Source: Bathynomus jamesi (taxonomy: Eukaryota; Arthropoda; Malacostraca; Isopoda; Cirolanidae). From it: DNA of 64,000 nucleotides. The notes below the pieces were generated by a model. It saw nothing but the letters and a program-made list of their open reading frames with translations, did not search any database and was not told the DNA's origin. This document shows, in pieces, positions 32,337 to 42,060 of this stretch (position 1 is its first letter; the number at the start of each line of letters is the position of its first letter). Both the position numbers and the translations under genes were made by a program. Where the stretch lies: contig JAJOZX010012054.1 in NCBI GenBank assembly GCA_023014485.1, positions 1-64,000 of the forward strand. The letters are read 5' to 3'.

Positions 32337-33191
32337 ATGACGTTTTGTCTCGTATGCTCCCCATCATACAGAAGGCGCAATTGAGTGGAGGAGAGATCCA
32401 GATGCTCATTGAAGCGCTCTTGAACAAGCAGCAGCTTACAGGGGGTGCCGGGGGTGAATGGGTGGAGAAGGGGAGAGTGGACCCTGTGATGCAACTGAAG
32501 AGACAACTGGAAGAGGCAGACACTAGGCTCAAGGAACAAACGGACGCCCATCAGGCGCTTTCCGCCAAATCGCTGACCTTCGTGCTGATCTCAACACTGA
32601 AGAGTACGCAGCAGCAGTTTGAAAAAACAGCTGGATAATTCCAGTATTGTCTTGCAGCAGAAACTGGATGCTTCAGCGTCCATTCACAAAGATCAACTTG
32701 TAGCAAAATTGAATGAATTGAGAGCCACTCTGAATAAAGAATATCAGGCCAAATTGGTTCAGCACCAACAAGCGAGCAAGAGAGACCATGAAATACAACT
32801 GCAGCAGATTCAGAATTCTATGTCAGAGGTTGAAAATCAGTTGCAGCAGTCTAAAGCTGCGCAGAAAGAGTCAGAGGCTCAATATCAGCAAGTAAAGGGT
32901 GCTTTGGCCGATGCTCAACAGCAGCTGCAGACTTCAGCGCAAGACAGAGAAGAGCTGGTGAAGACTTGTCAACAGTATCAACAACATTTGTCTACGATGA
33001 AGGATCAGGAAGCTGCTTTCAATGCTCGCCTGTTTGAAGCGCAGCAGAAATTAAGTGCCTCCGAAGCTGCACACTCCCAAGCCATGATGCAGCTGACTCA
33101 AATTGCCAACGAAAAGGAATTGCTGCAACAGCAGATTAATAATCTTGAAAGTGTCCGAGAAATTTTATCTCAGAATCAAGTCAAGTTAAAA
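32337..33191 (+). CDS. p180/kinectin-like gene: main coiled-coil exon, with two apparent 1-base deletions
   Basis: Acceptor TTATTTCCCCAG, donor AAA|GTAAGT, phase 1 in and 0 out. It opens with DDVLSRMLPIIQKAQLSGGE, IQMLIEALLNKQQ and EWVEKGRVDPVMQLKRQLEE, the conserved block at the start of the p180/kinectin coiled coil, then long Gln/Glu-rich heptads (LQQSKAAQKESEAQYQQ). The frame shifts twice: near 32568, where one more A gives AKIADLRADLNTEE, and near 32619, where one more T gives AAAVLKKQLDN. The observed length of 855 bases needs exactly two more to satisfy the flanking phases, so both look like homopolymer sequencing or assembly errors. Confidence 0.85.
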
Positions 33192-33490
33192 GTAAGTTTG
33201 TTTTCAATTAACTTCGACTCCGTACATTTAGCAGTTAGATTTTTGTTTTTGTTTTTATTGACATTGAAATGAGTATCCTGTATGCTCTTCAGTTTAATCC
33301 TAAATAGTAGAATTTTTAAACCATCATTTATCAGGATCACATACAACCCATTTTGATTTTGAGAGCGTTATTTACCATTTCCATACATACTTTTCAATAA
33401 ATCATCTTCGAAGGCGCTTCAACCATCATTATAACCGATTTTTTTTAATATAAAAACTTCAATATTAACTACATAATTTTTCTTTTTCAG

Positions 33491-33925
33491 AAAGTAATTA
33501 AAGAAAAGTCAGATTTAGAAAGTAGATTAGTGCAAACTGAGAAAAATAAAGCGGATGTAGAAAGTAGATTACTAAAGACAGAAAAGGATAAAACAGATTT
33601 AGAAAGTATATTCCTGCAAAATGAGAAGGATAAAGCGGATTTAGAAAATAGATTCCTGCAAAATGAGAAGGATAAAGCAGATTTAGAAATCAGATTCCTT
33701 CAAAATGAGGATGATAAAGCAGATTTAGAAAGCAGATTCCTTCAAAATGAGAAGGATAATGCAGATTTAGAAAGTAGATTCCTTCAAAATGAGGAGGAGT
33801 GTGCAGATTTAGAAAGCAGATTACTGAAAAATGAGAAGGATAACACAGATTTAGAAGACCAACTTCTTCAAACTAAGGAAGTTCTTGATAGCCACAGACA
33901 ATTGGTTCAAAATCAAAAAGCAGAG
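33491..33925 (+). CDS. p180/kinectin-like gene: eight-copy 14-residue coiled-coil repeat exon
   Basis: Acceptor TTTCTTTTTCAG and donor GAG|GTAAGT, phase 0 at both ends, 145 codons without a break. It encodes eight tandem copies of a 14-residue unit (consensus FLQNEKDKADLESR), i.e. two heptads per unit, so that each duplication leaves the coiled-coil register intact. The final part is LLQTKEVLDSHRQLVQNQKA. At DNA level the unit is 42 bases and several neighbours are nearly identical, pointing to recent lineage-specific expansion. This should lengthen the cytoplasmic rod. Confidence 0.82.
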
Positions 33926-34059
33926 GTAAGTAGTCTCGTCAATGAAAACATATTTGTTGCATCTTGAAGGACAATAACGATCATTACTTTGATAGAAAGT
34001 CAGTTAAGTAAAAAGGTAACAATCAGGAAGCTTATTTCTCTACTATGTTGGTGGTGAAT

Positions 34060-34200
34060 GTTCCCTGAGGGTCACCTTTAGCCCTGAGCATTGCCAGGGT
34101 AAACGGCTAACTCAACGTAACATAGGAGCCTGTAGGCGGAAGCGAAACGGAGTCCGTCACCATAACCGCTGAGCTACCGGGCATCCAAGAAGCCAATTAG
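34060..34200 (-). repeat. tRNA-like SINE fragment
   Basis: On the minus strand, GCCCGGTAGCTCAGCGGTTA looks like the 5' half of a tRNA including the A box. No full cloverleaf follows. It lies in the intron between exons 33491 and 34732. Confidence 0.5.
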
Positions 34201-34317
34201 GTCATAGGTAAAACAGTTTTAAAACTTCTACATAATATTTTCAAACATTCAAGATAAAGACTCTTAACGTTATTTTTCACGGAGTTAACAGTTCACCAAA
34301 TTTTATACATGTTTACC

Positions 34318-34519
34318 CGCTAGGATATCCTAATGATAAAACGCCGACCTGTTAATCAAGTTCCTGGGTTCGAGTCTCATCTCAGATTTTAGATTTCAGC
34401 GATTAAGGTGTGTGTGTGGGTCTTCCTTAGCGGGATAATGGTTTGGATCCACGTAAAACTGTAAGTTCCCTCCGTCACCTGACATTGATGTTACGAAGAT
34501 TGATTAAACAACAACAAGC

Positions 34520-34553
<34 letters not shown>

Positions 34554-34575
34554 TATTATTATTATTATTATTACA
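34318..34575 (+). repeat. tRNA-like SINE with the shared 3' tail and (ATT)n end
   Basis: GGATATCCTAATGATAAAAC and CTGGGTTCGAGTCTCATC supply A- and B-box-like elements around a tRNA-like head. The shared tail follows (GGTTTGGATCCACGTAAAAC, TTCCCTCCGTCACCTGACAT, GATTAAACAACAACAAG), then (ATT)n to 34573. It has the same tail as the 5S-headed copies but a different head. Confidence 0.75.
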
Positions 34576-34731
34576 AAGTTAGTGTTTGTTACGATCATCA
34601 AGTTTAATTTTAATTTTTCTTTCGCATCTGATCTTTTAGCGTAATGCTAATGATGCCTTCTCTTTGCCATAGTCCCTACTTAATGTGCCCCTTTCCATCT
34701 TACCTCCCCTGCACTAATGTGGTCGTTGCAG

Positions 34732-34865
34732 ATCGAGTGCTTGAAGGAGGAGAAGGAGTCTTTGGCCTCTCAAAGCGTCCGTCCAGCCGCCGAAGGTCAG
34801 GAGAACGGCGATCTCCACCACGAACACAATTACACCCTCGCTCACGACAACCGTTTAAGCGCAAT
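34732..34865 (+). CDS. p180/kinectin-like gene: exon
   Basis: Acceptor TGGTCGTTGCAG, donor AAT|GTAAGA, phase 0 in and 2 out (134 bases). The frame reads IECLKEEKESLASQSVRPAA and then GQENGDLHHEHNYTLAHDN, a break in the heptads followed by a polar linker. The split codon with exon 36221 gives Ile. The donor is followed by a (GGGATT)n-like run near 34900. Confidence 0.72.
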
Positions 34866-35083
34866 GTAAGACTTAGTGGCATAGAGGCTCTTAGCCGTGA
34901 TGGAATTGGGATTGGGATTGGGACTGGGACTGGCCTTGAACCAGGGGGTTATTCTACCAAAGGAGGAAATGTTATAAAAAGAAGATAGTGGAGCAATTCA
35001 CACACTTGGGAATTTTCTTTAAAAAAAAGTAACATCATATATCTGATGATGACTCAAAACAGAATGAATGGGAGTAGTATATA

Positions 35084-35484
35084 CAGGGTGATTACAAAAG
35101 AAGTATGCAATTTAAAAAATTTATTGTGATCAAACTATTTCTGATACAAAAATAATGTCAATGGAAACTAACTCGCGAAGTTTTTTTAGTTTATAGAGGT
35201 TCAATATGATTTCCGTGCTAACCCTGGCATTGTCCAAACGGTATTCAAACTTCCCACAATTTCCGTAAGATATCTCGGTCAATGGATGCTTATGGCTTGA
35301 CGAATCCGGGTTTTTTTTTCCGGTTTTTCTGGGTCACCCACAGAAATCATACTGAACATCTGTAAACTGAAAAAAACTTTGCAAGTTACTGTTTTCATTG
35401 ACATTATTATTATTATTTTTGTATCGGAAATAGTTTGATCACAGTAAATATTTGAAATTGTATACTTCTTTTGTAATCACCCTG
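35084..35484. mobile_element. mariner-type MITE, 401 bp
   Basis: CAGGGTGATTACAAAAGAAG and its complement CTTCTTTTGTAATCACCCTG form the ends, bordered by TA. Subterminal inverted similarity continues for about 70 bases (TTTATTGTGATCAAACTATT...). Only traces of a transposase remain. Confidence 0.9.
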
Positions 35485-36220
35485 TATAGGATGAGACATT
35501 TCATTTAAGACTATTGTATTGTATATCGGCAAATAGTTTTTATAGGGTGACCACTTACTGGCTCTAGATTTCTCTGAAAGATTAACGTGGCTTATGACTA
35601 TGACAGAAATAATTAACTTTGACCATAACCATTATCTAAGTCGCTAGAAAATATATGATCAGTTAAAGGGTGATTTCGGTATCCTGATTAAATGTATTAT
35701 TGATTAAAATGGTATCCGGGATAGGAAGTCTTTTCAAAGCGTGGTTATTGCACCAGTGGGAAGAGGTTACACGTATCTAGTTGGTTCACGGTCGTATCGA
35801 TTTCATACAAAGATTTTGATCAGAAATTTTTAAGCCAGTGAGAGCAAAACATTTACTTGAAGCTCACGAACCACTTAGAGTTTGAGTGTGGCTTTACAGA
35901 CTTTATTTCACTGGCTCAAACTTTGATGGCTGTGGTATTTTTGTAAATTTGTGGTCTCGCTGGATTTTCCTCGATTTCACTAAAAGTGGGAAATTTTGTA
36001 ACAAGTCTGGTCTGACTAAATATAGGTATGCTTTCGTAAGATTGAGAACTGTAAGCTTGAGTGAATAGAGGTTTCCAGCAAAGACTGCCACCCGTCAATC
36101 ATGTACTCCGTTTGTTGGCTTATTGTGATTGAATTCGTTCGTTTTGTCTCGATTGTCCTTCGTGAACTAGCGAAGGACGTTTGTGAATAGAGGCTAATTG
36201 GCATGTCTAACCCCTTTCAG

Positions 36221-36302
36221 ACAAGAAGAACAAATCGGCGCGTTAACGAAGGAAATTTCTAGGTTAAAAGAGGAATCATCCCATCTAAGGAGGAAGAACG
36301 AT
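36221..36302 (+). CDS. p180/kinectin-like gene: exon
   Basis: Acceptor AACCCCTTTCAG, donor GAT|GTGAGT, phase 2 in and 0 out. It reads QEEQIGALTKEISRLKEESS then HLRRKND, a regular coiled-coil heptad segment. It joins to the exon at 39479 to give RRKNDELRQK, which matches the family's conserved (N)DLRxKNxxxxEAL stretch. Confidence 0.78.
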
Positions 36303-36337
36303 GTGAGTATTTTATTTCGGTTGACGTTTCATAGAAT

Positions 36338-36414
36338 CAGGGTTGGCAAAACCCAGAAAAACCCCAAAAACCAGTTGGATTTTGGGGTTTTTTGCTGGGT
36401 TTTTGCCAACCCTG
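36338..36414. mobile_element. 77-bp hAT-type MITE with 8-bp target duplication
   Basis: The ends CAGGGTTGGCAAAACCCAG and CTGGGTTTTTGCCAACCCTG are inverted. Exact 8-bp duplications CATAGAAT flank it (36330-36337, 36415-36422). It is one of the smallest such elements and lies 35 bases inside the intron after exon 36221. Confidence 0.92.
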
Positions 36415-36489
36415 CATAGAATACCACTATTGGTACCTCGATAACATCGCGTGTCCAAGGTTATTGAATGGAAATAGAAAAGGTATTAA

Positions 36490-36580
36490 AGTAGGAAATT
36501 AGGAGCTAGTGGGAATCGAACCTGTGTCGCGTGGTTTCAGTCAGACCTTACCGGTCACACCCTCCCAACAGTGTGCGAGT
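36490..36580 (-). repeat. tRNA-like SINE fragment
   Basis: On the minus strand GTGTGACCGGTAAGGTCTGA and CAGGTTCGATTCCCACTAGC resemble the A- and B-box parts of a tRNA. Stems pair poorly, so a SINE remnant is preferred to a tRNA gene. Confidence 0.5.
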
Positions 36581-37374
36581 GAGCCCAATATTTATTCTGT
36601 TTAACCATGCTCCATTGAATTCTCTAGCCTTTATAAAGCATACAAATGCGTTTCTAGGTGGTTGTTAGTAGTTACATATACATTTTTATTCTTTGAATTA
36701 GCACACCTCAAACTTTTTTAAATACCAAGCAATTTGAACGTGTCTAATTTGTAATTTTAAATTCAGACAGTGATGTAAGACACGAAAGCCTTCATTCTAG
36801 CAGTATGAGAGGCGTGATTCAATGTCCGTATTACGTACTCTATTAAAGCGTTTTCTTTGATTGTTTTGGATAGAAATTGGTCGACACCCACATTATAAAT
36901 TTAAAAAAACATGCATTTTAGATGTAGTTTGAATCGTGATCGTGGACGAGGACGCGCGCTTATTTGAGGTGAAGAATTCTTCCTGTTTGAAGGAAGGTCT
37001 CTCCATTTTTAAACTGTTCATTAGACGCATCATGATTCTGCATTTTTACTTTATTATGTTTGAAGCAGTTTCGGGCGTGGAATGACTGATAAATATTCAC
37101 CTCGTATGTAAAGTATAAAAATTAATTATCCTTCTTAGGGACATTTGCCGTTCACATGGGCAATGTAAATTCTCATTTTGAGTTCATAGTGAGTCCTCTT
37201 CACTGTAGTTCAGCATCGCGCCTTGGTTTTTACTTGAATATAAAATCGGACCTTTTGAAAAATAAATTTGTAGAAATTCAAATAATTGTCAAGTTAAAAA
37301 GGCGTTAAAATTGTATCGAGAATTAGCGGCCCGTTTTAAGTAATTTTCTCGGAGATCATTGCCTTTTATGAATA

Positions 37375-37620
37375 TACTAGCGGAGAACCCGCCCTTCGTG
37401 CGGGTGGCAAAAATATCCCAGCCGACGGTGGAATATTTTTTGTAGTTCGAAGACTGTTATTAGTTAGGTTAATTGAATGCCCGGTTAGGTTAATTGTACG
37501 CCCGGTTAGGTTAATTGTACGCCCTTGACGATTGGTTAGGTTAAGTTGTGATATTTTCGTTAAAGCTAACGAAAATATCACGACTTAACCTAACCAATTG
37601 TTAAGGGCGTACAGTTGACC
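37375..37620. repeat. repeat end with GGTTAGGTTAATTGTACGCCC minisatellite and hairpin
   Basis: About three units of GGTTAGGTTAATTGTACGCCC (37460-37530) follow a CCCGCCCTTCGTGCGGG hairpin. A 68-bp palindrome is then centred near 37568 (TTGGTTAGGTTAAGTTGTGA, TATTTTCGTTA and complement). The TTAGG core matches the insect-type telomere repeat, but the tract is too short and interrupted to be telomeric. Confidence 0.65.
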
Positions 37621-37639
37621 TAATCGGGCATTCAACACC

Positions 37640-38770
37640 CAGGTGCACAACCTCGGGACCTAATCAATATGTGTAAGTAGAATTCATTACGCCTTTTTCT
37701 AATGCATTAAAATACAAATATCGCCCATATATATATCAAGAATCTTCTTCTCTTTTCGAGCGTGACAGACTGACAGACATTCCTGGTGTTTATAGTATTA
37801 AGTTTAAGAACGAGGTGTTGTCCCGTCCTTTCTATAATTATGTTGCTAATAAAGTTTCGTGGTGGTTGTGTTTATGTACATAACGCCATTCTCTACCCGT
37901 GGAAGTAAATTCAATGCGTGTATATTATTTTCGATTCTTTTTATGTAGACAATTCGTTCAAAATCTACAAAATATAGTCACTTAACTGTTGATATTTTCA
38001 TTCACAAATGTTGATATTACGAAGCATTTTACTACAGCAACGTAGTGCCACCCAACATCAGAATTGTGAATTTGCAGTTCAATTTTTTAAAGGCATGATC
38101 GTTGAGAAAAGAATTTATGTACGAGTACGTAGTACATAATTAGTTTTAAAATTCGTTACTAAATTTTAAATTATACATTGTATTATAAATGTAAAATTAG
38201 TAATATTTCCCAACAGTTGGCGCAGTCCTATACAAATATAATGCAAACATTTTTAATTATTTGAGTTTACCATAAGAATTTGATTTTTCCATTTTCTTTA
38301 ATGTTCCCCTCTCACGGCTGAACTGACAATCGGGTGATAGTAAGCTCCGCCCACTCTCGCTTTGCGAGCTTGTGAAAAATGTTAAACGACTTCGTGCTTG
38401 ATAGATTTTGGTTCGTCAAAACGTTAGATTTTTTTTTTTATTGAATACTAATATTTATATTCATCTTTGGTTGAATCTCGAGGAAATATTGTTCTCGTTT
38501 AATTGTAGACATGAAAGAGTTCTTAAAAAAAAAGTGTCTTTAGGCAGTATATTTATTAAATTGTAAAATAATAAGTAGTGGAGCAAAGCATCTCCCTGCA
38601 GCAGCGCCAATTTCAAAACTTAGCCTTTGGCATTATACTAATAGTCACAGGGAGTCCATTCCCTCTATTTGCTTGGTAATGCATTGAGTACATTCCATTC
38701 ACAACCCGCACCCTGAAGTATTTGCTTTTACCTGGTTAGAGCAGATTATTTAATGGTTGTCTTCAGTTTT
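37640..38770. other. intronic AT-rich sequence
   Basis: No exon or recognisable mobile element is seen in this part of the intron between exons 36221 and 39479. Confidence 0.45.
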
Positions 38771-38781
38771 CCCAGCGTAAG

Positions 38782-39316
38782 CAGAGCTGGGCAATAAATA
38801 CATTGAATGTATTTAAATACTAAATACTAAATACATGGGAGAAATGTATTTAAATACTAAATACTAAATACATTTTACGAATGTATTTAGATACTAAATA
38901 CAAAACATCATTGTATTTAAATACATTTGTAAATACATTTTAAATACATACAAATTTTAACATATGCATTCACTAATTCACTAAGCCATGACACGCACAC
39001 GATAAAGAAATCAACCGCTTTCGACTAAGAGTGGCACACAACGGATTGAACTGACACGTTGAAACATGAACCATGCTGTACTACACTGTCGACGCGTCGT
39101 ACTGTGCTAGTACAGAACGTGTATTAAACCAGTAAAAGTATTTACATTTTTATATTTTGAGTATTTAAATACATTGTATTTAAATACTCATTAAAGTATT
39201 TAAATACTGTATTTAAATACATGAAAAACAATGTATTTATAAATACAGTTCTAAATACACAAATGTATTTAAATACGTATTTAAATACAAATGTATTTAA
39301 ATACTGCCCAGCTCTG
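38782..39316. mobile_element. hAT-type MITE built of TTAAATAC repeats, 8-bp target duplication
   Basis: The ends CAGAGCTGGGCA and TGCCCAGCTCTG are inverted and flanked by exact AGCGTAAG duplications (38774-38781, 39317-39324). Both flanks of the interior are filled with variants of GTATTTAAATACTAAATA, making most of the element internally palindromic. The centre has a unique GC-richer piece (38960-39120). There is no ORF of its own. Confidence 0.93.
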
Positions 39317-39478
39317 AGCGTAAGCAATGGGGGAACTCACGATGATTGTATTTGAGTGTCGTAATCCCTTGCACTTAACATTAGTGGGCTCTTCATTTCA
39401 TTTGTTTCCTCTCCATCCTGGACCTGACTCGGGTTACATCGATTAAACCTACGATTCATTACGGTTCGCTTCATGTAG

Positions 39479-39560
39479 GAACTTCGTCAAAAACTGCAGA
39501 GTATTGGAGGCATTATATCGGACTGAAGACATGCTCAGAACGCGTCTTGAAACGCAGGAT
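39479..39560 (+). CDS. p180/kinectin-like gene: exon with an apparent 2-base deletion
   Basis: Acceptor CGCTTCATGTAG, donor GAT|GTAAGT. It starts ELRQK in the expected phase, then runs into a stop unless two more A are supplied in the A5 run near 39490. With them it reads KNCRVLEALYRTEDMLRTRL, matching the family pattern KNxxxxEAL. The length of 82 bases is two short of a multiple of three, as required for phase 0 to phase 0. A homopolymer assembly error is the simplest explanation. Confidence 0.72.
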
Positions 39561-39815
39561 GTAAGTCTTGCTTGGGTTTCGCTTCTTTTCTCTCTATTAA
39601 CACTCGTATATATGCTAATTTCTGCTAACTCTCGATTCTCCTCATTTGCGGTAGTAACTGGTGCTGAGACGGGTAGATTGGCACAAGTGTAAAGTATGTG
39701 TGAGTACGGTATAAAGGAGACGACGAGAAGAGTGGGCAGCTCATTTACTCGTAGTTTAACAGTAAAAACTAGTTTCGAGAGGCTTAAAAAAAGGACGTGT
39801 AAACGCAGCTATTAA

Positions 39816-39902
39816 CCCTTTCAGGACAACCGGTACAAATTGGTAGAGTTTCAAATACACGCATTCATAACTTAAACCTACAGGAAACTCCGCCTTAAAG
39901 GG
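39816..39902. mobile_element. piggyBac-style MITE, copy 1 (TTAA target)
   Basis: CCCTTTCAGG and CCTTAAAGGG ends lie between TTAA tetranucleotides (39812-39815, 39903-39906). The interior CAAATTGGTAGAGTTTCAAA, TACACGCATTCATAACTTAA is repeated at 46108-46195. The TTAA duplication is typical of piggyBac. Confidence 0.75.
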
Positions 39903-39906
39903 TTAA

Positions 39907-40668
39907 TCATCATCAGTAAATTAAAAGCTATAATGGGTATTATTTGCTTGTTTCAAAGTAATAGCACTTTATTGCTAAAATAAATGTTGCAGTTACTAGG
40001 TTTCATTCTCTTAAATTTAGAATACAGGAATATTGGGAACTTTATCTTTCCTTCAGCATAATAAACATATTTTGTGTTGTTTGTTTGTTTCCAAAACTAT
40101 TATTATTATCTGTATTGTTTTATTCATTAATTTTGTCTTTTTAAGATTTTTCTTGTATGGAACAATGTTATGTCCTCGACCAAATAAATTTGGAGGGGCG
40201 ATATTGAATTGCACTTGTCCGTCTGTTCGTTTGTTTGTTTGTCAGTCACACTTTCGTGTACAGGCTATAACTTTTGAACCGCTCAATATAAATTGATGAT
40301 ACGCGTATGAATTGTCACAAGACGATGTGCGCGAGCAAGAATCGGGTTCTTGCACCAAAAGTCAAGATCGCAAATATAAGAGAACATTGATGATGTCGTT
40401 CCGACATACCTCCCCCCCCCTGATTAATTTGCAGTCCGTTAATTAATCTTGCATATCGAATAACTTTAATTTTAGTATTTAGTCAAGTTGTTGCTGACTT
40501 GCGGTTATTTGTTCTGCAGAGAAACGATTTCTTTTGTGTTTCGACTATGGTAATATTTAAATATTTAATTTGAAGATGTAAACATGCGAGTTTGTTCGTG
40601 TAAAGAGAGGCCAATTAACTACTACTGGAAGAAGTTTTTGTTACGAGCCTTAGAAGTTAAACATAAAC
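39907..40668. other. intronic sequence with repeat-like but unassigned parts
   Basis: The stretch around 40190-40330 (GACCAAATAAATTTGGAGGG; GCTATAACTTTTGAACCGC) reads like a dispersed repeat end. It has only one copy in this window, so the class is left open. No coding sequence is seen. Confidence 0.35.
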
Positions 40669-40700
40669 TACGAGGACCACTCAATATATTTTGCCCCACT

Positions 40701-40733
<33 letters not shown>

Positions 40734-42060
40734 ATTTCCTTGCAAGTTCAAAAATTTTGTACACAAGTAGTTACATACATTTTTTAAAAGTTTTTATTTT
40801 TCCACATAGTCTCCATCCTTTTCTACAGCTTTCCTCCACCTCGAAACAAGGGCCTCTATTTCTTGCTGGTAAAAGTCCGCTGGGTTCCTCTGGAGCCACC
40901 TCTTAACCTCCTCAACAACCTCATCGTCACTGAAACTTTCTTCCACGAATAACATCCTTCATTGGCCCAAACAAATGGAAGTCTGAAGGTGCCAGATCCG
41001 GGCTGTATGGAGGGTGGGGTAACACAGTGAAGCGCATTTTTGTGATGGCCTCTCTTGTTTGCAAACTGTTGTTTGGTCTTGCGTTATCGTGCAAAAGAAG
41101 GACGTCTTCCCGTTTTCTCTCCGGTCGAACTCGCTTTATACGTCTCTGGAGTCTCTGTAGGGTAGCAATATATACCTCTTGAGTTGATTGTTTGTCCTTT
41201 CTTCATAATGTCCACCAGAATCACCCATTTCATGTCCCAGATGATGGTGGCCATACCCTTTCCTGCAGAGGGAGGCATTTTGAACTTTTTCTTGCGTGGG
41301 GAGTCTGCGTGATGGCACTCCATGGATTGGCGTTTTGTTTCGGGTTCAAAGTGGTGTACCCAAGTCTCATCCCCAGTCACAATTCGTGAAAGGAAGTCAT
41401 CCCCCTTCTGTCTCGTATGGAACCAACGACTCTGAAGCAATTTCTTTTCTTTGGGCTTTGTGATCTTCAGTTAGTTCGCGAGGAGCAAACGGTGAACACA
41501 GTTTTGAGTATCCCAGTTGCTGAATTATTGTATTCACACTTCATTCACTAATTCCTAGCTCCAGTGATAGCTCCTTGTATGTGAGGCGTCGATTTGATCG
41601 AATGATGCTGTTAGCACGCTGCACAGTGTGAGATGTCAGAGCCGATGCCCGGCGACCGCTGCGTGGCTAATCATCGAGGCTGGCTTTTCTCCTCTCCGAT
41701 GATCTCACACGTTTAGACCAGCGTCCAACTGTGCTTTGATCAACAGCAGCATCTCCGTAGACGTTTTGTAGACGTTTTGAATATTTCCAACTGTCCTTCT
41801 CTCCGGTTAAGAACTCGATAACAGCTCTGTTTACGACGCACATCACTGTCAGACGCCATTTCGAAACTGCGTTAACCATCAGTTTTATACAAGGGTGTTT
41901 GAAAGCGGTTTTATACAAGGAGGGGAGGTTCAAACTGAAAAATCCGGTTATGTGAAGCGCAGAAAGTTCAAACTTGCGGCCGAAAAGACATTTCAGCCCC
42001 ATGGCGTATTATTTAGCTAAGAAAAAGGGGTGTGGCAAAATATATTGAGTGCCCCTAGTA
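40669..42060 (-). mobile_element. mariner element, copy 2, inverted relative to copy 1
   Basis: The ends are ACGAGGACCACTCAATATAT and ATATTGAGTGCCCCTAGT. About 29 C lie just inside the left end (40702-40730). The transposase is on the minus strand but frameshifted: start near 41861 (ASDSDV region), DAAVDQSTVGRWSKRVRSSE, then RKGDDFLSRIVTGDETWVHH with FEPETKRQSMEC, which contains the first catalytic Asp, and on toward the PHPPYSPDLAPSDFHLFGP region near 40980. It is better preserved than copy 1 at 20380-21578. Confidence 0.87.

Noticed and set aside
37460..37610. Internal telomere-like TTAGG sequence
   Set aside because: GGTTAGGTTA occurs only a few times within a 21-24-bp minisatellite and a palindrome; no uninterrupted TTAGG array.
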